Virus record (IMG/VR): IMGVR_UViG_3300006037_000026
Coordinates: 1-28,128 of that record
DNA length: 28,128 nt
Reading direction: 5' to 3' (one strand)
Source of the DNA: a virus
Shown: positions 8,711 to 15,515 of the stretch, in pieces
Position numbering within the stretch: the stretch's first letter is position 1
Layout of the letters: each line of letters starts with the position of its first letter
The notes under the pieces: model-generated
Databases searched by the model: none
Told to the model about the DNA's origin: nothing
The model's input: only the letters and a program-made list of their open reading frames with translations
Program-made: the position numbers and the translations under genes

Positions 8711-9564
8711 TACGCTCTCCGCAGATGTACGTTCCACGCATCTTGGTACGACGTGATTCTCTCAACGCGCCAAGGTTCGGAATTAATCACAACGCGCTGG
8801 CCAGCCGCAGGTGTAATAGAAGTCTTGGCAACGATCAAGGTTTTATCGCCCTGCAAGTTTCTTGGGTCTGCCTGAGTCTGGTAGGCGTACAGCATGTACA
8901 TCTCCATCAGAATCCCCGGAATCACCTGACTGGCCGCAGTGACCTCGGTAACTGGGTTCACTGCACCTTCAAAGACCGCAGTAACTTCACAGTTAGTAGC
9001 AGGCCCGCTAGCAGACTCTGGTGAAATCTCATCAGAGGCTACTGTCCAGAAACCCTCTACCTCACGGTATGTGCTGCGGATGTGCAGAAACAATTCGTGG
9101 CTTCGCAGGAACTGCCCGTCCACAGGCCACTCTGTACTGGCCAAATTCACGTTGTAAAACGGAGTGTACTCTGAGTTCGTGTTCGTGTTTACGGTATCCT
9201 TCAAGTACATCGTATGCCCGTACATAGAGGTGCCGGGGGCGTTACCTAGTGCAGCTTGTCCTGGGGTTAGCAAGTCAAAGTTGTGCGTAACCAATTTCGC
9301 AGAGCAAGTCTTTCGGATAGGTGCGTCGAAGAAGCTATCAGAAATAAACTCCCCCATCAGCCACATCTCATCACCAATGGTCACGACTCTTCGTGGAGCA
9401 GGTTGCACTTCAGGTGCGACTGAAACTGTACGCCGACGTTCAAAGCTTCCATCAGGCTTCGATGCTTCAAAGCTTCCCCACTGGCCTTTAAACAGGAAGT
9501 CGCCCGTGTACCCATCCGTAACGGTATCGCGGTCAAAAAACTTTGCTGCATTTTTCAGTTTCAT
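8710..9564 (-). CDS. Putative head-closure (stopper) protein
   Basis: A 284-residue protein (MKLKNAAKFFDRDTVTDGYTGDFLFKGQWGSFE...). I do not recognise the full-length family. The last 40 residues (GQRVVINSEPWRVERITSYQDAWNVHLRRA) resemble the end of small siphovirus head-closure beta-barrels, and the position between the head-tail adaptor and the gp10-like gene supports that role. It is much longer than the usual 100-120 residues, so an extra domain probably fills the middle. It overlaps the thioredoxin gene by ATGA at its start and its TAA overlaps the next ATG at its end, so it belongs to a tightly coupled operon. Confidence 0.5.
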   Translation of the reverse strand: MKLKNAAKFFDRDTVTDGYTGDFLFKGQWGSFEASKPDGSFERRRTVSVAPEVQPAPRRVVTIGDEMWLMGEFISDSFFDAPIRKTCSAKLVTHNFDLLTPGQAALGNAPGTSMYGHTMYLKDTVNTNTNSEYTPFYNVNLASTEWPVDGQFLRSHELFLHIRSTYREVEGFWTVASDEISPESASGPATNCEVTAVFEGAVNPVTEVTAASQVIPGILMEMYMLYAYQTQADPRNLQGDKTLIVAKTSITPAAGQRVVINSEPWRVERITSYQDAWNVHLRRA

Positions 9565-9797
9565 TTGATAAACTCTAGCAGTTGTTCTTTTGTCTGGGCA
9601 CCGTAACGACTGCCTTTATAGGTGTAGTCGTCATACAGCTTCAAAGTCGGTACACCTCGTATACCGTGAATCTCCGCAATGTTCGGTTCATCTTCAATAT
9701 CAATCTTGACGACCAGAATATCCAACCCCTCCAGAAGTGGAGCAAGTTGTTTACACGGGCCACACCATTTCGCGGTGAATACTTTAAGATGCTTCAT
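9561..9797 (-). CDS. Thioredoxin-like protein
   Basis: A 78-residue mini-thioredoxin. W-C-G-P-C-K (residues 11-16) is the classical redox-active motif and GVPT with cis-Pro50 the second hallmark; the VKIDIEDEP strand and KLYDD strand fit the fold. It lacks the N-terminal alpha/beta part of full thioredoxin (about 105 residues) and resembles short phage thioredoxin/glutaredoxin proteins. It should be a cytoplasmic thiol-disulfide exchanger. It shares ATGA overlaps with both neighbours (9794-9797 and 9561-9564), so it is co-translated with head-tail joining genes. That placement suggests a role in virion assembly or host takeover late in infection, not DNA synthesis; this is inference. Confidence 0.85.
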   Translation of the reverse strand: MKHLKVFTAKWCGPCKQLAPLLEGLDILVVKIDIEDEPNIAEIHGIRGVPTLKLYDDYTYKGSRYGAQTKEQLLEFIK

Positions 9798-10285
9798 GTG
9801 CCTAGGATTGGATCAGTAGCGAGGCCAGCAGTTGAGGTGTAAACCCGGCTTGCGGCTGGGTTTACATTCTCACCTAGACCTTCGAGGGCCGCTACCAGTC
9901 TGTTTCGCAGGTTCTGGTAGCCAATATTCACACTGTTACGTAAGTCTTCAAACGGGTCGGTTACACGATCTGTCTCGGCACGTCCGTCTGTAATCCGCTT
10001 AGGCGCGAACAGAGCGATACTGGTGAGCAAGTTTCGACTTACCGCATACGCTGAAAAAACCTGTGCCACGTTCAGGAATCTCTGCTGTGCTGTTGTCAGT
10101 GGTGGGGGAGTGGCATTGAGTGTCTCGTAGAGACTTTCCACGTCTGAGTGTACGTCTCCCAAGTCGAACTGCAGAACCTGCAGGTAGATAGGGAGTGCCA
10201 ATGTCACATCCTCAAGTTCTTCTTCAGATACGCCTAGAACGGCTCGGATTTCGTCGTATGAGGTGAAGTCTGTGAGTACGGCCAT
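9794..10285 (-). CDS. Head-tail adaptor (connector) protein
   Basis: A 163-residue mainly helical protein starting MAVLTDFTSYDEIRAVLGVSEEELED. The short N-terminal 'FTSYDEIRAVLGVSEEEL' helix pair is characteristic of siphovirus head-tail connector proteins that dock under the portal. ATG 10285 is preferred (GGA nine bases upstream); a TTG at 10297 would add four residues. It heads the connector unit, with a putative -10 box at 10309-10314, and overlaps the thioredoxin gene by ATGA. It is now separated from the capsid genes by the inserted plus-strand homing endonuclease. Confidence 0.7.
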   Translation of the reverse strand: MAVLTDFTSYDEIRAVLGVSEEELEDVTLALPIYLQVLQFDLGDVHSDVESLYETLNATPPPLTTAQQRFLNVAQVFSAYAVSRNLLTSIALFAPKRITDGRAETDRVTDPFEDLRNSVNIGYQNLRNRLVAALEGLGENVNPAASRVYTSTAGLATDPILGT

Positions 10286-10308
10286 AGCGAGTTCCAATGT
10301 GAAGAGGT

Positions 10309-10314
10309 ATTGTA
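10309..10314 (-). promoter_or_regulatory. Putative -10 box for the connector unit
   Basis: Minus-strand TACAAT lies 23 bases upstream of ATG 10285, in the context CCAGCTTACAAT, similar to CCTGCTAYAAT at the other late promoters. No convincing -35 is visible. A promoter here would let connector genes bypass the inserted endonuclease and its terminator. Confidence 0.35.
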
Positions 10315-10329
10315 AGCTGGGCCAGAAAG

Positions 10330-10351
10330 TTTGTTGTTACAGAGCAACAAA
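10330..10351. repeat. 7-bp inverted repeat between divergent promoters
   Basis: TTTGTTG (10330-10336) and CAACAAA (10345-10351) are perfectly inverted around 8 bases. The element lies between the putative connector promoter and the endonuclease promoter and could be an operator; no T run follows, so it is not a clear terminator. Confidence 0.3.
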
Positions 10352-10356
10352 GATGA

Positions 10357-10386
10357 TTGCATTGTTCAGCTTCACTGAGGTACAAT
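10357..10386 (+). promoter_or_regulatory. Putative promoter of the homing endonuclease gene
   Basis: TTGCAT (10357-10362) and TACAAT (10381-10386) are separated by 18 bases and lie 20 bases before ATG 10407. The -10 matches consensus at five of six positions and the -35 at three of six. It gives the plus-strand insert its own expression signal. Confidence 0.45.
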
Positions 10387-10406
10387 CAGGCCAGATTGGA
10401 GTGACT

Positions 10407-12047
10407 ATGGCTAAATTGACTTTTGAAGATGCGGTTGTGAAGGCTAAGGCTGTGCACGGGGACACCTATAAGTACACCGGGTTGACTCGGGAAGGGATTT
10501 ATGTTTACTTGGAGATGGTGTGCAAGGACCATGGGGCGTTTAGGCAAACTGTCAGTAACCATGTGTCCGGTAAGAAAGGCTGCGTTAAGTGTGGAGGTAA
10601 ATTCCCACACACATTGGAGACGGTTAAAGAAGCTGCAGCTAAGTATGAGTTTGGCTACGACTACTTGGAACTCATCCGTGGTGGGAAATATCCTAAGTTA
10701 AGAATGCAATGCGCAAGCCATGGAGAATTCACTATGAACTTGTACAACCATTTGTCTGGCAAGGGTTGTGAGAAATGCGGGGAAGAAGAAATCCAGACAC
10801 CTCTAGAGGAGGTAAGACAACGAATATTGGAGAAAATGGGGGCTAAATACAAACTAATAGGTGAAGCAGATAGGAACACTTCTGACGCTAGACAGTTTGA
10901 AATTGAGTGCCCAGATCATGGTAAGTGGGTGGCTACTTTATCGGGCATAGGTTTTGGCCATAGGTGCAGGGGTTGTGGTGACATTGCCAGAGTTGAAAAA
11001 GTAAGAGTTAGAATAGAGGATGTAGAAGCATCAGTAAAGGGAACTAATGCAGAGAAGTTTAAAATTATGGGTGTGGACCTTGTTCAGCTTACAGGTAAAA
11101 TTGCCAGCGTGGTAACTGCTGAGTGTCTCGAACATGGACAATTCACCAGAAGAGCTGATATGTTTGTTAAAGGGTATGGCTGTCCAGTCTGTGCTGGAAG
11201 TCTTGGGTCTGGCACACTATTCGACTGGCTTAGAACGTTAAAGGTTGAAGTTGTGCCTGAGGTACTGCTTGGAACAGGTAAACAGCGATGGGATTTTTAC
11301 CTGCCAAAACAGAAGTTAGCTATTGAGTATAACGGTACGCTATGGCACTCCTCCTACTATAAGTCTTCTACATACCATCGTGACAAGTCTCTGGCATCAC
11401 TCGCTGTAGGAGTACGAACCATTCATATATGGGAAGACGAGTGGCTGGAAAAACCTGAAATTGTAAAGAACGTGGTAAAGGCAGCTTGTGGGTTACTGAC
11501 TGAAAAAATGTACGCCAGAAAGCTGATCGTCCGAGTTGCAGACGGAGCACAGGATTTTTTAAATGCTAACCACATACAGGGATTTTCCAGAGGCTCCAAT
11601 TACCTGGGGCTATATCAAGGCGCTACCTTGGTAGCAGTCCTAGGGTACGCCCTTAGAGACACAGGAAGAGGTAAAGGGTATGACAGTAGCAAGTGTGAGA
11701 TAACTCGTTATGCTTCTTCTATTAGAGTTGTGGGAGGTTTCACCAAGCTTCTTAAAGCTTTACTAAAACTACACCCCACAATCAAGACAGTAGCTACGTT
11801 CAGTGATACAAGAATCTTCTCTGGAGATATGTACGCAGCGACAGGTTTCAAAGAAGTAGAGAAGCTAAAGCCGGATTATTTTTACGTACAGAAGGGTAGA
11901 CGTGTACACAAGACTGCGTTGATTAAAGGGCGGCTAACCCTTCCTGAGGGGGTACCGGACTCGTGCACTGAATCTGAGAGAGCGGATGCACTGGGGTACT
12001 CAAGAGTATATGACTGTGGCAAGATCAGGTGGGAGTACACACCATGA
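10407..12047 (+). CDS. Free-standing homing endonuclease (DUF723-like repeats, Vsr/EDxHD-type nuclease, DUF7487-like C-terminus)
   Basis: A 546-residue protein, opposite in strand to all surrounding genes. ATG 10407 has GGAG six bases upstream; the longer frame from 10263 has no RBS. Residues 1 to about 265 hold four zinc-ribbon repeats of the form C-x2-HG-x-F...H-x2-G-x-GC-x2-CG (for example CKDHGAFRQ...GCVKCGG; CASHGEFTM...GCEKCGE), as in DUF723 regions of phage homing endonucleases. A nuclease domain follows: RWDFYLPKQKLAIEYNGTLWHS, then YHRDKSL, whose acidic and His residues fit the Vsr-like EDxHD class. The C-terminus (FLNANHIQG, CEITRYASS, FSDTRIFSGDMYAATGF) matches the GNAT-like domain fused to many such enzymes. 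DNA here is more A/T-rich and lacks the ACTTGC word common in nearby genes. It is probably a selfish insertion between gene boundaries. Confidence 0.85.
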   Translation: MAKLTFEDAVVKAKAVHGDTYKYTGLTREGIYVYLEMVCKDHGAFRQTVSNHVSGKKGCVKCGGKFPHTLETVKEAAAKYEFGYDYLELIRGGKYPKLRMQCASHGEFTMNLYNHLSGKGCEKCGEEEIQTPLEEVRQRILEKMGAKYKLIGEADRNTSDARQFEIECPDHGKWVATLSGIGFGHRCRGCGDIARVEKVRVRIEDVEASVKGTNAEKFKIMGVDLVQLTGKIASVVTAECLEHGQFTRRADMFVKGYGCPVCAGSLGSGTLFDWLRTLKVEVVPEVLLGTGKQRWDFYLPKQKLAIEYNGTLWHSSYYKSSTYHRDKSLASLAVGVRTIHIWEDEWLEKPEIVKNVVKAACGLLTEKMYARKLIVRVADGAQDFLNANHIQGFSRGSNYLGLYQGATLVAVLGYALRDTGRGKGYDSSKCEITRYASSIRVVGGFTKLLKALLKLHPTIKTVATFSDTRIFSGDMYAATGFKEVEKLKPDYFYVQKGRRVHKTALIKGRLTLPEGVPDSCTESERADALGYSRVYDCGKIRWEYTP

Positions 12048-12049
12048 GG

Positions 12050-12072
12050 AAGGCCCGCATTTCGCGGGCCTT
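12050..12072. terminator. Bidirectional hairpin terminator between convergent genes
   Basis: A 9-bp perfect stem (AAGGCCCGC / GCGGGCCTT) with a 5-nt loop. It lies between the plus-strand endonuclease stop (12047) and the minus-strand small gene stop (12076). T-rich sequence follows on the plus strand (TTGCTTTACTT); the minus side is less T-rich, so termination may be better on the plus strand. Confidence 0.7.
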
Positions 12073-12075
12073 GCT

Positions 12076-12315
12076 TTACTTCTTGGGTTGAGGTTTCTCA
12101 ACCTTAACCTCTTCCTTAACCTCTTCCTTAACCTCTTCTACCTTTGGCAAGGTGTAAGTCTGAATCACTGGTTGGGCATCCACCCAACCAGTCCGCAACG
12201 TCTGCACTGGAGTACGTGGAGGAAACGCAACTCCAGTCTTCGGATCAGTGAAAGTAAACTCTCCCGAGTTCACAAACCACTCACCTTTAGCATTCTCAAC
12301 AATAGGTTGTTCCAT
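12076..12315 (-). CDS. Small post-capsid protein of unknown function
   Basis: A 79-residue protein (MEQPIVENAKGEWFVNSGEFTF...). I do not recognise a family. It has a beta-like, aromatic N-terminal half and a charged C-terminus with a repeated KEEVKEEVK segment, encoded by a near-perfect 12-bp tandem repeat (about 12099-12140). A small gene between the major capsid and the first connector is common in siphoviruses, and this may be a head accessory or neck protein. No Shine-Dalgarno precedes the ATG; instead a stable hairpin (12323-12344) lies eight bases upstream, so it may be translated by coupling to the capsid gene. It is the last gene before the endonuclease insertion. Confidence 0.65.
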   Translation of the reverse strand: MEQPIVENAKGEWFVNSGEFTFTDPKTGVAFPPRTPVQTLRTGWVDAQPVIQTYTLPKVEEVKEEVKEEVKVEKPQPKK

Positions 12316-12322
12316 AGTAGGC

Positions 12323-12344
12323 AGTGGGAGCTTTCGCTCCCACT
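12323..12344 (-). other. GAAA-tetraloop hairpin in the capsid-gene 3' spacer
   Basis: On the minus strand a 9-bp perfect stem (AGTGGGAGC / GCTCCCACT) closes a GAAA (GNRA) tetraloop, six bases after the capsid stop codon. No T run follows, so it is unlikely to terminate transcription. It may stabilise the capsid mRNA end or control the next gene, whose only GGGAG lies in its 5' arm. Confidence 0.6.
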
Positions 12345-12350
12345 TTCCAA

Positions 12351-13562
12351 TTAAGGTGTGATCACCATTGCATCAAACAGTCGCAGGTCAGTGTCACCGA
12401 AGGTACGGAACACTTCCTCGGACCAGTCCATTCGCATACTCGTGGTGCGCTTCATCGCGTACTCTTCAACCGCGTTGTAAATAGCACTGGTGTCGCTCAC
12501 CATCGTGATAGCTGCGGACGCATCCAGAGCATAGATGGTGTTGGCTGGCACTGGACCACCATCAGTAGCAGGTTCAACCAAGAAGATTTTCACATCACCA
12601 CCGAAGGTGTTGTTGATCATCACGCCTTGTGGGTCGATACGAGCCAGCGTTGGGTCATAATTCACAGTACCGGGGCGACCAGTACGACCTTCAACCTTCA
12701 GGTACGTGTCCAGGTCCATGATCGCATGCGTGATCTTGCGGAACTTGCGATTGCGGGCCAGGAACTTCAGCCAAGCGCGATGGGTCAGCACACCACCAGT
12801 AGATGCTGCATCTAAGCTGGACGAAGCCACCACAGGGACAGCACCCACCACCAGATCAGCATTACCGTTGAACAAGTCGCTCACGTAGCGGTACGCACGT
12901 TCGTCACGTTCCACTTCCAGATAACGCGCCGTGGTCATGGTCACGAAATCCAGAGTCGTAGCACGCAAGGCTTGGTCCGTCCACTCCATACCAATTGACC
13001 ATGCGCCTATGCGACGGATGCGGTCATGGGTCTTGAAGGTCAGCATCTTGTGTGGGTATGCGCCCTGCACAGCACGACCAGCCTTGGCTTGTTGAGGGCC
13101 ATCTGGGGTGTTGTAGTCAATGACTGGCTGCTCGAAAACACCAGTGTTGACCGACAAACGCGTACCGACCATGCTGTCAAAGGTCACAATGTCAGTCGTG
13201 CGGTCTTTGGCGACTTCAGACTCAATGCGGTCGATGATCGAGATGACCGTCAGAGCACGGGAAGCTGTACCGAAAGGTGCAGTGTTGGCTGCAGTATTAG
13301 ACACCGAAGCGTCAATACCCAACAGCTCACCCATAGACTTGGCACGAATACCAAATGGGTTTTCCTTGCCTGGACTGCAGATACCAGCAGAAGCTTGGAA
13401 CTGACGGAATGCAGGACCAATCTCCAGATTGGCATCTGGGAACTTGTTGTTGATGTATTGCGCAGGAGTGCTACCAGCAGCCTTGGCACCTTGCAGCATT
13501 TCCTCTGCAGTGATTTCGACTTCTTGTTGCGAACCGTCGCTGTCGATAAATTTGAAACCCAT
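12351..13562 (-). CDS. Major capsid protein (HK97-fold expected)
   Basis: A 403-residue protein (MGFKFIDSDGSQQEVEITAEEML...). The order decoration protein, capsid, connector and the sequence features fit a major head protein: N-terminal charged arm, then ASRALTVISIIDRIESEVAKDRTTDIVTFD, an internal VERDERAYRYVSDLFNG helix and RAWLKFLARNRKFRKITHAIMDLDTYLKVEGR (a spine-helix and nucleotide-like 'measured position' segment common in these proteins), ending in RLFDAMVITP. ATG 13562 has GGGAG seven bases upstream. It should be the most abundant virion protein; the gene is followed by a tetraloop hairpin. The plus-strand frame of 534 codons overlapping it is a shadow. The HK97 fold is inferred from context. 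Confidence 0.88.
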   Translation of the reverse strand: MGFKFIDSDGSQQEVEITAEEMLQGAKAAGSTPAQYINNKFPDANLEIGPAFRQFQASAGICSPGKENPFGIRAKSMGELLGIDASVSNTAANTAPFGTASRALTVISIIDRIESEVAKDRTTDIVTFDSMVGTRLSVNTGVFEQPVIDYNTPDGPQQAKAGRAVQGAYPHKMLTFKTHDRIRRIGAWSIGMEWTDQALRATTLDFVTMTTARYLEVERDERAYRYVSDLFNGNADLVVGAVPVVASSSLDAASTGGVLTHRAWLKFLARNRKFRKITHAIMDLDTYLKVEGRTGRPGTVNYDPTLARIDPQGVMINNTFGGDVKIFLVEPATDGGPVPANTIYALDASAAITMVSDTSAIYNAVEEYAMKRTTSMRMDWSEEVFRTFGDTDLRLFDAMVITP

Positions 13563-13577
13563 GATTTACTCCCTGTA

Positions 13578-14054
13578 TTAGATACGTTCGATGACACCAA
13601 CAGTACCGACAGCACCCGTGCCCACAGGGCCGAGACTCACGACACGCCAGTTGAATTTAGCTACCGTTTGGGCAGTGGCTTTACGCACCTTGGGGAAACC
13701 ATTTGCGTTAACCGTACCCTTGGCTTCTGCTGCACCAGCAACCACCAGATCATTGATGGCAATAACACCAGTACCGTCAGCCTGGATGCCGTCGAACGTC
13801 ACGCGAACGCGGCCTTTTTGCAGCACACCACCAATGGTGTAGCCATTCTGAGGTGCCAGCTCAATGCTGTAGACAACACCTTCAATTGCGTCACCAGCTG
13901 CGCAGTTGTCGTAGCGGGACTCTGCCACCAGCTTGGAAAACTTGCCGACTTCAGCTTGGGTGACTTGATTGACAGCACCAGTGCCAGCACCGTAGCGCAC
14001 AGCTACGACTGCCTCATCTGGAACAACGGGAGAGATAAAGTGATCGCGTGCCAT
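13578..14054 (-). CDS. Putative capsid decoration (cement) protein
   Basis: A 158-residue, Val/Ala/Gly-rich, beta-rich protein (MARDHFISPVVPDEAVVAVRYGAGTG...). It lies between the protease/scaffold gene and the major capsid gene, the classical place of head decoration proteins such as lambda gpD, which trimerise on the expanded capsid. An alternating hydrophobic pattern (EGVVYSIELAPQNGYTIGGVLQKGRVRVTF) supports a beta structure. ATG 14054 has AGGGG upstream and starts 10 bases after the previous stop. No specific family motif is recognised, so the role rests on position, size and composition. Confidence 0.6.
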   Translation of the reverse strand: MARDHFISPVVPDEAVVAVRYGAGTGAVNQVTQAEVGKFSKLVAESRYDNCAAGDAIEGVVYSIELAPQNGYTIGGVLQKGRVRVTFDGIQADGTGVIAINDLVVAGAAEAKGTVNANGFPKVRKATAQTVAKFNWRVVSLGPVGTGAVGTVGVIERI

Positions 14055-14063
14055 GTTGGCCCC

Positions 14064-14612
14064 TTATTTGTTGAGAGATTGGACTGCAGAGCGGAACTTG
14101 GGATCGACAGCAGCAGGCTTTTTGTCTGCAACTGTGGTACTAGCGGTAGTTCCTGCTACACCGCCAACCTTAAATTTGCTGGTGAATGCCGAAGACAGAC
14201 TTGCATGCACTTCCAGAAGAGATGCTGCAGACATGCCAGAAGTTTCCACACGTTGACCCAGAGCAATGCTCATATTGCCAACCGCCATAGCCACGATAGC
14301 AGACAGACCAGATTGACTGGCTTGCAGATCAGTGACTTGGGACTTGACAGTAGCCAGCTCCATAGCAGACGTGGCCACAGCAGCTTGAGCAGTAGACAGC
14401 TCACCCTTCAGGAACGCCACAATAGCCGTGTCATCGGTTGCTGGAGGCTTTGCAGCGGCTTCTACAGCAGCCGCTGCGGCTTCTGCGTCCACCACAGCCT
14501 GAGCCGCAGCAGCCACTTCCTCTGCAGTCGGCTCGGTAATTTCAGCAGCCGCACCGGGGACACCAGCTGCAAGTGCAGCCAGCTGGTCAGCGGTCAGGTT
14601 TTTGTTCTTCAT
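14064..14612 (-). CDS. Putative nested capsid scaffold (Nu3-like internal start)
   Basis: Within the protease frame, ATG 14612 (codon 302) begins MKNKNLTADQLAALAAGV, exactly at the junction between the protease domain and the Ala-rich, helical C-terminal region (182 residues: AAAAQAVVDAEAAAAAVEAAAK, then LKGELSTAQAAVATSAMELATVKSQVTDLQ, a coiled-coil pattern). GGA lies nine bases upstream, a weak RBS. In lambda the scaffold Nu3 is made in the same way inside gene C. The start is inferred from the domain boundary and by analogy. Confidence 0.55.
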   Translation of the reverse strand: MKNKNLTADQLAALAAGVPGAAAEITEPTAEEVAAAAQAVVDAEAAAAAVEAAAKPPATDDTAIVAFLKGELSTAQAAVATSAMELATVKSQVTDLQASQSGLSAIVAMAVGNMSIALGQRVETSGMSAASLLEVHASLSSAFTSKFKVGGVAGTTASTTVADKKPAAVDPKFRSAVQSLNK

Positions 14613-15515
14613 TTCAGGTCCAGTGTTTAGGATATTGCCGTCATTATGAGGCAGATTTTCTGCAGCCACCAGTGAAGCTGTTGCAGTACCTGCAATGTTG
14701 GCAGTTTTCCGTGGTGCAAGTGTCCGAGACGAAGCTGCATAGGCAAGTGCGTCTTCATACGTGCCCACCTTGTCCACCAAGCCAGCCTCTACGCCACGCT
14801 TGCCCATGAACACCTTGCCTTGGCCCATAACCTGATCGGCAATGATGTAAGTCGTGTTACGGTTTTCAGCCACAGTGTTCGCAAAACTCTCATACAAGTC
14901 ATCTAGCATGATTTGTGCCTGCGCCTTAGCTTCTTCTGAGAGCGGCTCGTATGGGTTCTCCAGCATCTTGTACTTGCCAGCTCGCATAACCGTGATAGTC
15001 TCTCCACGATCAGCAAGTGCTTTACTTACCTCTCGATGAATCTTCACAGTACCAATAGACCCATTCATCCCCGTGTCGGAAGTCGTGATGTGTGGTGCTG
15101 CGCTACCAATCCAGTAAGCTGCGCTAGCTGCCATGTCGCTGAAAGCAGACGTAGGTTTAACTTGTGAAACCTGTCGCACGAACTCACTAGTACCAGACAC
15201 ACCTTCAACACTACCACCTGGACTACGGATAGCAAGCATGATGCTTGTAGCGCCTTTATCTTGAATGGCTTCAATTAATGCAGACTTAATATCTTCGTAG
15301 CCAGTAATGCCGAAGAAGCGGTAGAACCCTGCTTCACCGGGGGTCAAGTGGCCCACGATCTTCACCACACCTACGCTACCCTCGCGCTCGTACAGCGGAG
15401 GCAGTTCCAGTGAGTCTTCATTACCACCCTTGTCCAAGAAGTCTTCAGCCTTGGCCACGCAGGCCATATAGTCGTTGTAGCTCTCAGTGCTACCCGCCCA
15501 AAAAGTCTTAAGCAT
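14064..15515 (-). CDS. Head maturation protease, S49 (SppA-like) family, with C-terminal scaffold
   Basis: A 483-residue protein. Residues about 47-260 form an S49 serine peptidase domain: oxyanion-type RSPGGSV (97-103), nucleophile Ser131 in MAASAAYWIGSA, and the catalytic Lys region RAGKYK (178-183), the Ser-Lys arrangement of SppA and lambda gpC. The remaining approximately 180 residues are Ala-rich, helical and scaffold-like. Such proteins cleave the scaffold and capsid arms during head maturation. ATG 15515 (AAGGGG upstream) overlaps the portal gene by 8 bases. The C-terminal part is probably also made separately from an internal start (14612). Confidence 0.88.
   Translation of the reverse strand: MLKTFWAGSTESYNDYMACVAKAEDFLDKGGNEDSLELPPLYEREGSVGVVKIVGHLTPGEAGFYRFFGITGYEDIKSALIEAIQDKGATSIMLAIRSPGGSVEGVSGTSEFVRQVSQVKPTSAFSDMAASAAYWIGSAAPHITTSDTGMNGSIGTVKIHREVSKALADRGETITVMRAGKYKMLENPYEPLSEEAKAQAQIMLDDLYESFANTVAENRNTTYIIADQVMGQGKVFMGKRGVEAGLVDKVGTYEDALAYAASSRTLAPRKTANIAGTATASLVAAENLPHNDGNILNTGPEMKNKNLTADQLAALAAGVPGAAAEITEPTAEEVAAAAQAVVDAEAAAAAVEAAAKPPATDDTAIVAFLKGELSTAQAAVATSAMELATVKSQVTDLQASQSGLSAIVAMAVGNMSIALGQRVETSGMSAASLLEVHASLSSAFTSKFKVGGVAGTTASTTVADKKPAAVDPKFRSAVQSLNK

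Noticed and set aside
13026-14630. Plus-strand open frame of 534 codons
   Set aside because: Antisense to capsid, decoration and scaffold genes; composition (Ser/Cys/His/Arg-rich) and lack of RBS mark it as a shadow.
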